Shown here: one piece after another, positions 1 through 5,965 of the stretch
Position numbering within the stretch: the stretch's first letter is position 1
Layout of the letters: each line of letters begins with the position of its first letter
NCBI GenBank assembly: GCA_003224835.1
Contig: QHZX01000502.1
Coordinates: 1 to 6,228 of the forward strand
From: Acidobacteriota bacterium
GTDB lineage: Bacteria > Acidobacteriota > Terriglobia > Terriglobales > Acidobacteriaceae
Direction of reading: 5' to 3'
DNA length: 6,228 nt
Notes under the pieces: model-generated
Databases searched by the model: none
What the model saw: only the letters and a program-made list of their open reading frames with translations
What the model was told of the DNA's origin: nothing
Made by a program: the position numbers and the translations under genes

Positions 1-1746
1 GCCATCGCCGAACACATCCCAGGCAAAACCCACACGCGGACCCCAGTTGTTGTGATCACCCTTACCTAGTGACTTGGAGGGCGCGAATCCACCGGGACCG
101 CAAACGCCGGCGATTATGGACTGTGCAATGGCGGTATTCGACGTGCAGTCATACGTTACACCATTGATCGTTCCCACCGTACCAGCAAGTACATTGGCGT
201 TCTTCACGCCGTCGACTACGTTGTTTCCAGGCCCTAAATCGAAAGTGGTAGCGAGATTATTCAGTTCTTTGTGTCGCGTAAACAGATCGTAACGAATACC
301 GAGATTTAGGGTCAGCCGCTTTGTAGCTTTCCAGTCATCCTGGAGGTAGCCCCCCACTTCCCAATTGCGCCAGTGGCGAATGTTACTTTGCAAGGCAGAA
401 CTTGGGTTCGACTTCAATCCACCCGGCAGCGTGCAGGGCACGCCGCAGAGATCCGGATTCACGCCTGCTGAGACTGAGTAAGGAGCATCCGCCGCAAAAA
501 AGATTGGATCTTCGAAATAGTAAGAGGGTCTTGCGACGTTAAATTCGCTATTCTCGAGGTTTCTCCTAAAGTCTGCACCCGCTTTTATGCTGTGGTTCCC
601 GTGACTTATCGAAACCATATCGGAGTAGGTGTAGACGTGCTCTTTAAAGAATTGCGGGTAACCGCTATAAGAGCCAAACCCAAGGGAGGCATCATCAAAA
701 TTGATGTCGGGAACACCCGGCGTACCAGTGGTGATCAGATTTCTGTTGGCGGTGTAGCCCAGTCGTGCCTCATTCAAAATGTTGGGTGAGAATGTGTGCA
801 CCAAGCTAAACTGGCCGTTTGGGTAATACACTTTCTGAGGATTGGTGAACCCGCGAGCACAGGCTGAACTGCACGGACCGAAATTGTCGGTCTGCTTCCA
901 CCAGTTAAATTGTATGTATGAGCGGTTATTTGCATTCCAGTTGTAGTCGAGCTTCAGGGAAGCTTCGTTGCCGTTGAATAAGTTGCCTATCGTCTGGGTC
1001 TGCGATTTAAAGATCGCAACGCTGCTTTCCTGGAAAGGCATATTCGAGATGCCGCTGACCGGGTCACGACCAACAAATCCGGCTTGCGCGGTAAATGGAG
1101 TACTACAGAAAACCGGACTACTAGGTGTGGATAAGTACGACAACGGCGCAATATTGTCCACTGCCGGGACGACACCGAGAAGAGATTGCATCCTCGTTGC
1201 GATGGCATTAGCCTGAGTTGATGTGGCGCCGACGGCTATATAACTATCCGGGCAAAGGTAATCTGCGTAGTTAGCGAAACCGCTGGAAGAAGACAGACCG
1301 ATGATGTAGCTATCCACAGTGTTTAGTACTGTCGTCCCAGGTACGCTTGGGTTGAAATTCTTGTAGAGCAATCCTGCCACGGAATTCACGCCTGTCGTCG
1401 AATCTGCGGAGAGAACCGCGCTTCGCCACGCCTGAGTGTCTTGGGTGACGGTCTGCGGCGTTCCTACGGTCTGGAAACGATCCCCTTGGTAGGCGCCAAA
1501 AAAGAAAAGCTTGTCTTTAATAATCGGTCCGCCGAGCGTGCCGCCGAACTGGTTGAACTTCAACTCAGGTCTAGCGAACTGCTGTTGACTAACAAAATAT
1601 TCGTTAGCGTCAAGATTGTCGTTCCGGAGGTACTCCCACACGCTGCCATGAACATTATTAGTTCCGGATTTTGTAATCAGGTTATTTACCGATCCGGCGC
1701 TGTTTCCATACTGCGCGGAGAGATTTAGCTCTAATTGCTGGAATTC
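1..1746 (-). pseudogene. Oar-like TonB-dependent receptor, main C-terminal part (frameshifted from its N-terminus, runs off left edge)
   Basis: This is the larger part of an outer-membrane TonB-dependent receptor of the Oar-like, carboxypeptidase-regulatory-domain type. The frame is open from GAA TTC at 1746-1741 to base 1, about 580 codons, with no stop. It begins with EFQQLELNLSAQYGNSAG, the end of the plug domain typical of this family, followed by NLITKSGTNNVHGS, WEYLRNDNLDANEYF and FNQFGGTLGGPI, the usual entry into the barrel. Barrel landmarks follow: SLKLDYNWN, FSPNILNEARLGY, NHSIKAGADFRR, GGYLQDDWKATKRLTLNLG, IRYDLF and NNWGPRVGFAWD at the window edge. Several Cys pairs lie in loop-like stretches. 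A TAG sits directly upstream in this frame (1749-1747), and I see no start codon near the beginning. It therefore cannot be translated alone and must belong to the gene starting at 2309, separated by an out-of-frame deletion or an assembly error. The substrate is unknown; Oar-like receptors are proposed to carry large ligands. Confidence 0.85.
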
Positions 1747-2309
1747 CTACCGTTGAAATCCTCTCGAAGGCCGTTCACGACTGTACCATGGCCATTTTCA
1801 AAATCCACGCCATTGACATTGACCGCGCCTGGAGCTATCTGGATCAGATCGTAAACGTTACGACCGTTCAGCGGTAAGTTAGAAATCTGCGCCGCTGTAA
1901 CCGTGTCCGCCAGCTTCGAGTCATCGACGTTTACAGCCGCGGCCTCACCCGAGACTTCCACCACCGTTGTCGTCTGTCCAATCTCCATCCGGAAGTCCAC
2001 GCGTTGGATCGTCCCTGCATTCAACGCGATATTATTGTCAGTTCTCGTTTTGAAGCCGGGAGCCTCTGTCGTGATCTTGTAAGTCCCGACGGGCAATTCC
2101 TTCACAACATAGAAACCAGATGAACTTGTGACCGTGTTAACCGAAAGGCCCGTTGCGGAATTATTGACAGTAACTTTGGCGCCCGCGACTGCTGCGCCGG
2201 TTTGATCAGTTACGGTTCCTTGGAACTGACCATTCTGAACTTGTCCAATGGCGGTTAACGTGAAAATGAAAATGCAACACGAAACCAAAACTAGCCACAG
2301 CTTCGTCAT
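1731..2309 (-). CDS. Oar-like TonB-dependent receptor, N-terminal fragment (signal peptide, carboxypeptidase-regulatory domain, start of plug)
   Basis: 192 codons from ATG 2309 to TAG 1733-1731. Residues 1-22 are a signal peptide (MTKLWLVLVSCCIFIFTLTA, then IGQVQ). Residues about 27-108 form a carboxypeptidase-regulatory/CnaB-like beta-sandwich (GTVTDQTGAAVAGAKVTV, SGFYVVKELPVGTYKI, GFKT). Residues about 112-186 start the plug (TTVVEVSGEAAAV, LPLNGRNVYDLIQIAPGA, VVNGLREDFNG). After NG the reading changes to RNSSN and stops, where the family normally continues with a conserved FLING...QEFQ stretch. That stretch is absent, and the tail EFQQLELN reappears in another frame. An upstream in-frame ATG at 2477 would add 56 residues, but they are charged and would bury the signal peptide. 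ATG 2309 has a good ribosome binding site (GAGGG, 7-nt spacing), so I prefer it. As it stands, the product would be a short periplasmic fragment without a barrel, probably non-functional. Confidence 0.8.
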   Translation of the reverse strand: MTKLWLVLVSCCIFIFTLTAIGQVQNGQFQGTVTDQTGAAVAGAKVTVNNSATGLSVNTVTSSSGFYVVKELPVGTYKITTEAPGFKTRTDNNIALNAGTIQRVDFRMEIGQTTTVVEVSGEAAAVNVDDSKLADTVTAAQISNLPLNGRNVYDLIQIAPGAVNVNGVDFENGHGTVVNGLREDFNGRNSSN

Positions 2310-2330
2310 TTGCCTACCCTCTTTCTGAGG
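2310..2330 (-). promoter_or_regulatory. Ribosome binding site of the receptor gene, inside a small hairpin
   Basis: On the minus strand GAGGG (2321-2317) lies 7 nt before ATG 2309, which fixes that start over the one at 2477. The same GAGG (2321-2318) can pair with CCTC (2330-2327) across the 5-nt loop AGAAA, so the ribosome binding site sits in a 4-bp stem. The ribosome binding site is well supported. A regulatory role of the hairpin is inference, because 4 bp is weak. Confidence 0.6.
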
Positions 2331-2380
2331 AACTTTTCGTTTCTGTGAAGAATCTCTCGTCTTCCTGAGGAATCTTTCTT
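2321..2380 (-). repeat. Three imperfect tandem repeats of about 20 nt in the receptor leader
   Basis: Read on the plus strand, units at 2321-2340, 2341-2360 and 2361-2380 share the pattern CTGAGGAA followed by a pyrimidine-rich CTTTC stretch. Units 1 and 3 match at about 15-16 of 20 positions. The middle unit (CTGTGAAGAATCTCTCGT) is more diverged and aligns with a 1-2 nt shift. On the transcript this gives CCTC elements at 2330-2327 and 2370-2367, each complementary to the GAGG of the ribosome binding site. The repeats are visible but short and imperfect, and could be chance in a low-complexity leader. Confidence 0.4.
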
Positions 2381-2475
2381 CGGAGACTTGCTTTGCGGAA
2401 AAACTTCCGACTTCACGCATTGAGTCGTCACCCACGAAGTGACTGGAACCACAACAATTCAAATTAATCGCGCAC

Positions 2476-2505
2476 ATTCTGCTACGGATTAATGGTCACT
2501 GTCAA
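2476..2505 (-). promoter_or_regulatory. Candidate sigma70-type promoter for the receptor gene
   Basis: The minus strand carries a perfect TTGACA (2505-2500), an 18-nt spacer, then CAGAAT (2481-2476), 4 of 6 matches to TATAAT. Transcription would start near 2469, giving a leader of about 160 nt before ATG 2309. The alternative ATG at 2477 would overlap the -10 box, which again argues against it. Judged by eye only; the -10 is mediocre. Confidence 0.4.
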
Positions 2506-2712
2506 GCAAGTTATGAATTTGTAAGGAGTTGTTTTTTCAGGAGAATAGCTGGACGGGGAGGAGCGAGGCCGCACAACCGTCATTTCTGAACGCCTCCGGA
2601 CGTGGCCTGAAGGGTGCTATTCACAGTGGGGTGAAGGATTTCCGAAGAAAGTGTCAAAACCGACCAGACTTCCGCATAGATTCTTATGGGTTTAGGTGCA
2701 GGTCGATGCGTC
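2506..2712. other. Intergenic stretch between the CRTAC1-like gene and the receptor promoter; no gene seen
   Basis: Together with the leader this makes about 400 nt (2310-2712) without a convincing gene. A plus-strand open frame from TTG 2529 has AAGGAG directly abutting the start, which is too close, and gives an arginine-rich protein without recognisable features that runs into the antisense of the next gene. I found no stem-loop followed by a T-run that would serve as a terminator for the CRTAC1-like gene. A second TTGACA on the minus strand (2657-2652) has no acceptable -10. Read-through from the upstream genes into the receptor is therefore possible. Confidence 0.5.
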
Positions 2713-4434
2713 TCATTTTGAAACCGTGGAATGAATTATACGCCGAATTCGTTCAACGACCCCTGCTCCCTCCTTAACTATTAATTCCTGGTCGGCGTCC
2801 TCGGTCCCAATCTTGTCGATCCTGCCTGAGGGCCAGCGGACCGTAATCTCATCCGCATGGGTTGCCGTTCCCAAGCCAAAATGCAACCGCGAATCACTGG
2901 CAGATTCAAAGCTCGAATTGGCACGCACTTCGGCGGTTTGTGACAGATTTCCCGCTTTCATCTGGACGCGTGCGCCAAAGACCGGAGAAGCATCCAAAAC
3001 TGTCATCAAAAGGTCTTCGGCGCCGCGATTTTGAAAGTCACCAGAAGCGAGTCCGCGACCGACATAGTGCCGGGACAGAGCGGCTCCAGCCCGGAGCCCG
3101 AGTTCATCAAATTTTCCATTTTTCAGATTTTTAAATAGGAATGGACGCTCGGCGTAAGTGACGCCGAACGAGTGCTGATCCACTTGCGGATTGACATGCC
3201 CGTTGGCAACAAAGATATCCGGCCAGCCGTCGTTGTCGAAATCAATGAATCTTACGCCGAAGCCAAGGTACGGAATGCTAACAGGCCCGAACCCTGCGGG
3301 CCCTGCTAAGTCAGTGAAACTGCCGTTATGGTCATTGTGATAGAGATTGTTGGTGTCGTCTGAAAAATTTATTTTTACGATGTCGGGCCAACCGTGATTG
3401 TCGTAATCAGAAGAATCGATACCCATACCGGCCTGCGCGCGACCATCGGCGCTAAAGGCCACGCCAGCCCGGGCGCCAACTTCATCAAATACGCCGTGGC
3501 AGTTATTGTGATACAGCCGGCTCGGGGAAGAGTCATTTGCGACGTATAAGTCCAGACAGCCGTCCTGGTCGTAATCCAGCCACAGAACGCCAAGGCCGTA
3601 GTCATTTTCAGAATCGATATTTAGTTTTTCCGTGATGTCGGTAAAAGTTCCATCACCATTATTGTGATAAAGGCGATCACGGCCACCCTTCAGCCCGCGT
3701 GGCCCGCACGAAACCGGAATTCCTCGATACTGGCAGAAAGGCCCACTGCCGAACTGCGGCAGGTGATCAAGATCCAGATCTACGTAATTGGCGACATAAA
3801 GATCAAGGTTGCCGTCGTTGTCGTCATCGCCCAATGCTGCGCTTGTCCCCCAGTGACCCGGATTTCCGACACCGGCGTTAGCGGTCACATCGGTGAAGGT
3901 CCCGTCATGATTATTGTGATAGAGAACGCCTCCATCCAGATAGGTGACATAAAGGTCTTCCCAGCTATCATTGTCATAATCTCCGGCTGCGACCCCGAAT
4001 CCCCAGCCACAGTGGTTGAGTCCGGATTTCGAAGTCACATCCGCAAATGTGCCGTCGTGATTATTTCGATATAGCTTGCCAGTATGGCATTTGCCAACAG
4101 CCACGTCGTCGAGAGTCGAACCATTCACCAAGTAAATGTCCATCCATCCATCGTTGTCAAAGTCGAAGACCGCGACGCCTCCGCACATGGTCTCCATGAT
4201 GAAGCGTTTCTCGGGACTGCCGCAGGTGAGATGGAAATCAATTCCAGATGCACGCGTGATGTCGGCGAACGATATCGAACTCGGGACGTGAGTCTGTCTT
4301 GCCGAATGAACGCTTGAAGAAGGCGATCGCTTTTGGCTTCGCTGAGGTGGCGCCGCGCTACCGGAGAATGCTCTGGCCAGCACGATTCCAGTGAACACCG
4401 CGAGGACTAGTACGAGCCGGTAACGATCGATCAC
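2713..4434 (-). CDS. Secreted CRTAC1-like FG-GAP repeat protein with C-terminal ASPIC/UnbV domain
   Basis: 573 aa, GTG start. Residues 4-28 look like a signal peptide (YRLVLVLAVFTGIVLARAFSGSAA), followed by a Ser/Arg/Pro-rich linker to about 52. The body has seven FG-GAP/VCBS-type units with Ca-loop-like motifs at D91 (DFDNDGWMD), D152, D203, D287, D343, D398 and D466. They alternate with LYxNNxDGTFxDVT strands, as in an integrin-alpha-like beta-propeller. The insertion CQYRGIP...CGPRGLKGG (234-250) is characteristic of this family. The C-terminal ASPIC/UnbV domain (about 486-555) has GARV, LHFGLG (517-522) and VRWPSGR (532-538). Two oddities are visible: the last loop is degenerate (DFQNRG), and only 'VF' separates LDASP from GARV, where relatives usually have about 25-30 more residues. 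The GTG overlaps the TGA of the TPR gene (GTGA), so the two are probably translationally coupled. Function is unknown; an extracellular or periplasmic binding role is inferred. Confidence 0.9.
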   Translation of the reverse strand: MIDRYRLVLVLAVFTGIVLARAFSGSAAPPQRSQKRSPSSSVHSARQTHVPSSISFADITRASGIDFHLTCGSPEKRFIMETMCGGVAVFDFDNDGWMDIYLVNGSTLDDVAVGKCHTGKLYRNNHDGTFADVTSKSGLNHCGWGFGVAAGDYDNDSWEDLYVTYLDGGVLYHNNHDGTFTDVTANAGVGNPGHWGTSAALGDDDNDGNLDLYVANYVDLDLDHLPQFGSGPFCQYRGIPVSCGPRGLKGGRDRLYHNNGDGTFTDITEKLNIDSENDYGLGVLWLDYDQDGCLDLYVANDSSPSRLYHNNCHGVFDEVGARAGVAFSADGRAQAGMGIDSSDYDNHGWPDIVKINFSDDTNNLYHNDHNGSFTDLAGPAGFGPVSIPYLGFGVRFIDFDNDGWPDIFVANGHVNPQVDQHSFGVTYAERPFLFKNLKNGKFDELGLRAGAALSRHYVGRGLASGDFQNRGAEDLLMTVLDASPVFGARVQMKAGNLSQTAEVRANSSFESASDSRLHFGLGTATHADEITVRWPSGRIDKIGTEDADQELIVKEGAGVVERIRRIIHSTVSK

Positions 4435-5399
4435 TGGGACTGGCTGAAGGCCATTCCTCCTGTCTGGGTGTTGTCGAGGGTTCGGGCCAACTGGTAGTGC
4501 GGGCTTGGATCGGTGGGACTCAATTGTGCGCAGCGCTCGAACGCCACAATGGCCGCATTGGTGTCGCGAGCCAGCAGGAGCGCCTTCCCAAGGTCATAAA
4601 ATGCTTCGGCGCTTTGTGGGTCGATCTCGGTCGCCTTTTGCAGAAACAGGCGTGCGGATTCCCAATCACCGGTTTGCAGTAGCACGTGACCCAGCTGGTA
4701 GAGCACAGTTGGATTGTCGCCATTATGCGCGATTTCTTTTTTGTATTCTGCGATCGCGTCTGGGTTGCGGCCCAGGCTTGCGTAGGCAAAACCCAGATGA
4801 TAATGGCCGAGCGGCAACTCCGGATTTAATTTGAGCGCCGCCTTGAATTGGTCGATGCCAAGTAGGGTTCGATTGGTGTTCTGATAAGCGCGACCCAGCA
4901 ACAAGTGCGCGAGTGCGTTACTCGGATCCAGTTTAATGGCCTTCTCCAACTCTTCCGCAGCCGGCGCATATTGACCTTGGTCCAGATGCACTAGTGCGAA
5001 GTCAAAGGGGATCGCTGCATTTAAATCGTCGAGTGCTTCTGCATGCTGGAACTCCGCAATTGCGGCCGAGTCCTGTCGAGCCTTGAAATACGCCAGTCCT
5101 AAGAGATGTCGAAGTTCAGCATCGTGTGGCCAGCGGCGGACCGAATCACGGCCAAGGTCGATTGCCTCAGGCAGATTTCCCGCCTGCAGATAACTAAGTA
5201 GCAATTTACGAACTTCTCGGGGATGTTCATCTCGTGACGTTGGGTGCTGTGACTGGTCTCCGCTTTGTCCGCCTCTCGCCACGAGACAATACTGTTTTCC
5301 GGCTGGATACGCCGAAATCGTGCCCCAACCAATCAGAAGTGAGGAGAGAAGAACCGCGCGGGAACTGCTAGACATACCGCACCAGTGTCCAGATCGCAT
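4431..5399 (-). CDS. Exported TPR-repeat protein
   Basis: 322 aa from ATG 5399. A second ATG at 5375 (residue 9) is equally possible, since it begins directly at a signal peptide (MSSSSRAVLLSSLLIGWGTI). Neither start has a strong ribosome binding site. After a polar linker (35-58) come a divergent TPR at about 59-93 and six regular 34-residue TPRs at 94-127, 128-161, 162-195, 196-229, 230-263 and 264-297. Each has the usual pattern (LG.AY...G...AI.E...A..L.P). An eighth repeat begins at 298 (PSPHYQLARTLDNT), but its second helix is missing and the protein ends in QTGGMAFSQSQ. TPRs form a protein-binding superhelix, so this is likely a periplasmic scaffold. Its stop overlaps the GTG of the CRTAC1-like gene, which suggests one operon and a shared task. 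The partner is unknown. Confidence 0.88.
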   Translation of the reverse strand: MRSGHWCGMSSSSRAVLLSSLLIGWGTISAYPAGKQYCLVARGGQSGDQSQHPTSRDEHPREVRKLLLSYLQAGNLPEAIDLGRDSVRRWPHDAELRHLLGLAYFKARQDSAAIAEFQHAEALDDLNAAIPFDFALVHLDQGQYAPAAEELEKAIKLDPSNALAHLLLGRAYQNTNRTLLGIDQFKAALKLNPELPLGHYHLGFAYASLGRNPDAIAEYKKEIAHNGDNPTVLYQLGHVLLQTGDWESARLFLQKATEIDPQSAEAFYDLGKALLLARDTNAAIVAFERCAQLSPTDPSPHYQLARTLDNTQTGGMAFSQSQ

Positions 5400-5475
5400 T
5401 CAAACCCGATCTTAACAAAATAGGCGACACACGCCTGGCCCGGAGTAAGTGCGCAGACGAGGTCATCGGCCTGAG

Positions 5476-5488
5476 CACAATTTTTGTG
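5476..5488. promoter_or_regulatory. Inverted repeat in the divergent intergenic region, possible operator
   Basis: CACAA-TTT-TTGTG is a perfect 5+3+5 inverted repeat. It lies in the 125-nt spacer between the TPR gene and the divergent membrane-protein gene, 36 nt before ATG 5525 and 76 nt before ATG 5399. The position fits a regulator site controlling both directions. The flanking bases do not extend the symmetry, and arms this short occur by chance. Confidence 0.25.
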
Positions 5489-5510
5489 GCGCCTTAAACC
5501 ATCGTGTAAT
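5484..5510 (+). promoter_or_regulatory. Weak candidate promoter for the membrane-protein gene
   Basis: TGTAAT (5505-5510) matches TATAAT at 5 of 6 positions. The best -35 is TTGTGG (5484-5489), 3 of 6 matches with a short 15-nt spacer, partly inside the inverted repeat. Transcription would start around 5516-5518, leaving a very short leader before ATG 5525. That agrees with the lack of a visible Shine-Dalgarno sequence there. Low certainty. Confidence 0.2.
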
Positions 5511-5524
5511 CTGCCAACTGTCGG

Positions 5525-5965
5525 ATGCAACGGATACCAGAAAAAGTCGAACCGGCTCAACGAAGCCAGACGATCTCATGGATCAACAGGTACGGTCCCA
5601 CCCTGGTCGTGGTCTTCGCCTTTGTCTTGTTCGCCAAGCGGATGTTCCGCCTGATTTCGCGCTTTGCCGTGAACATCTTTTTCTCTGACCAGTGGGGATG
5701 CAACGATGCGCGATTGTTTCAAAGAAACTCGTGGTGGCGCACCTTTACCTGGCAGCATGGATGGCACCGCCAAGGAGTCGGTGGCGTTTTCGCGGCGCTA
5801 ATCGAGCCGCTGTTTCGCTGGAATAGTCGGATCGAAGCTTTCATTATGGGTGCCATCATCCTACTGACGGGCATCTGTGCACTTTGGCTCAAGAGAAGGC
5901 TCTTCGGCAAGCTTTCCATTTTCGACGCTCTGATACCGGCACTCTTCTTTACTCCAGCCCAGTAA
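5525..5965 (+). CDS. Polytopic membrane protein of unknown function, N-terminal part ending at a premature in-frame stop
   Basis: 146 codons from ATG 5525 to TAA 5963-5965. ATG 5525 is the first start after an in-frame TAA at 5507-5509; no ribosome binding site is evident. A hydrophobic helix lies at about 25-40 (TLVVVFAFVLFA). Then comes a long loop, probably non-cytoplasmic, rich in aromatic, charged and His residues: SDQW (54-57), DARLFQ, then WQHGWHRQG (76-84). A second helix lies at 106-122 (FIMGAIILLTGICALWL), followed by a basic stretch KRRLFGK and a third hydrophobic segment (FDALIPALFF). I do not recognise the family with certainty. A first long loop with acidic and His motifs after helix 1 recalls GT-C-type membrane glycosyltransferases, but this is only a resemblance. 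The same frame continues as membrane protein after the stop, so the natural product is longer. Confidence 0.6.
   Translation: MQRIPEKVEPAQRSQTISWINRYGPTLVVVFAFVLFAKRMFRLISRFAVNIFFSDQWGCNDARLFQRNSWWRTFTWQHGWHRQGVGGVFAALIEPLFRWNSRIEAFIMGAIILLTGICALWLKRRLFGKLSIFDALIPALFFTPAQ

Noticed and set aside
1741..1746. GAATTC (EcoRI site) at the receptor break, suggesting a cloning junction
   Set aside because: The same bases encode the expected Glu-Phe of the family motif EFQQL, and other GAATTC sites (1382, 2745) lie in undisturbed sequence.
2310..2477. 56-residue N-terminal extension of the receptor from ATG 2477
   Set aside because: It is highly charged, would precede the signal peptide, overlaps the candidate -10 box, and the ATG at 2309 has a good ribosome binding site.
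2652..2657. A second minus-strand TTGACA as promoter
   Set aside because: No acceptable -10 at 15-19 nt spacing.
2529..2777. Plus-strand open frame from TTG 2529
   Set aside because: AAGGAG abuts the start with no spacing, the protein has no recognisable feature, and its end is antisense to the CRTAC1-like gene.
3664..4074. 136-residue plus-strand open frame rich in Val and Ile
   Set aside because: It is the antisense of the FG-GAP repeats; repeated Asp/Asn codons read backwards as Val/Ile codons.
3320..4080. Recurring TTATTGTGATA-like DNA motif, at first sight a repeat array
   Set aside because: It is the reverse complement of codons for the LYHNN strands of the propeller; spacing follows the protein repeats, not a CRISPR array.
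4460..4475. AGGAGG near the end of the TPR gene as ribosome binding site for the CRTAC1-like gene
   Set aside because: It lies about 21 nt before GTG 4434, too far; the only ATG next to it is in the TPR frame and 1 nt away.
5963..5965. Reassigned stop codon or selenocysteine/pyrrolysine-type recoding
   Set aside because: TAA is not used for those amino acids, no downstream recoding element is visible, and a simple mutation or error explains it.
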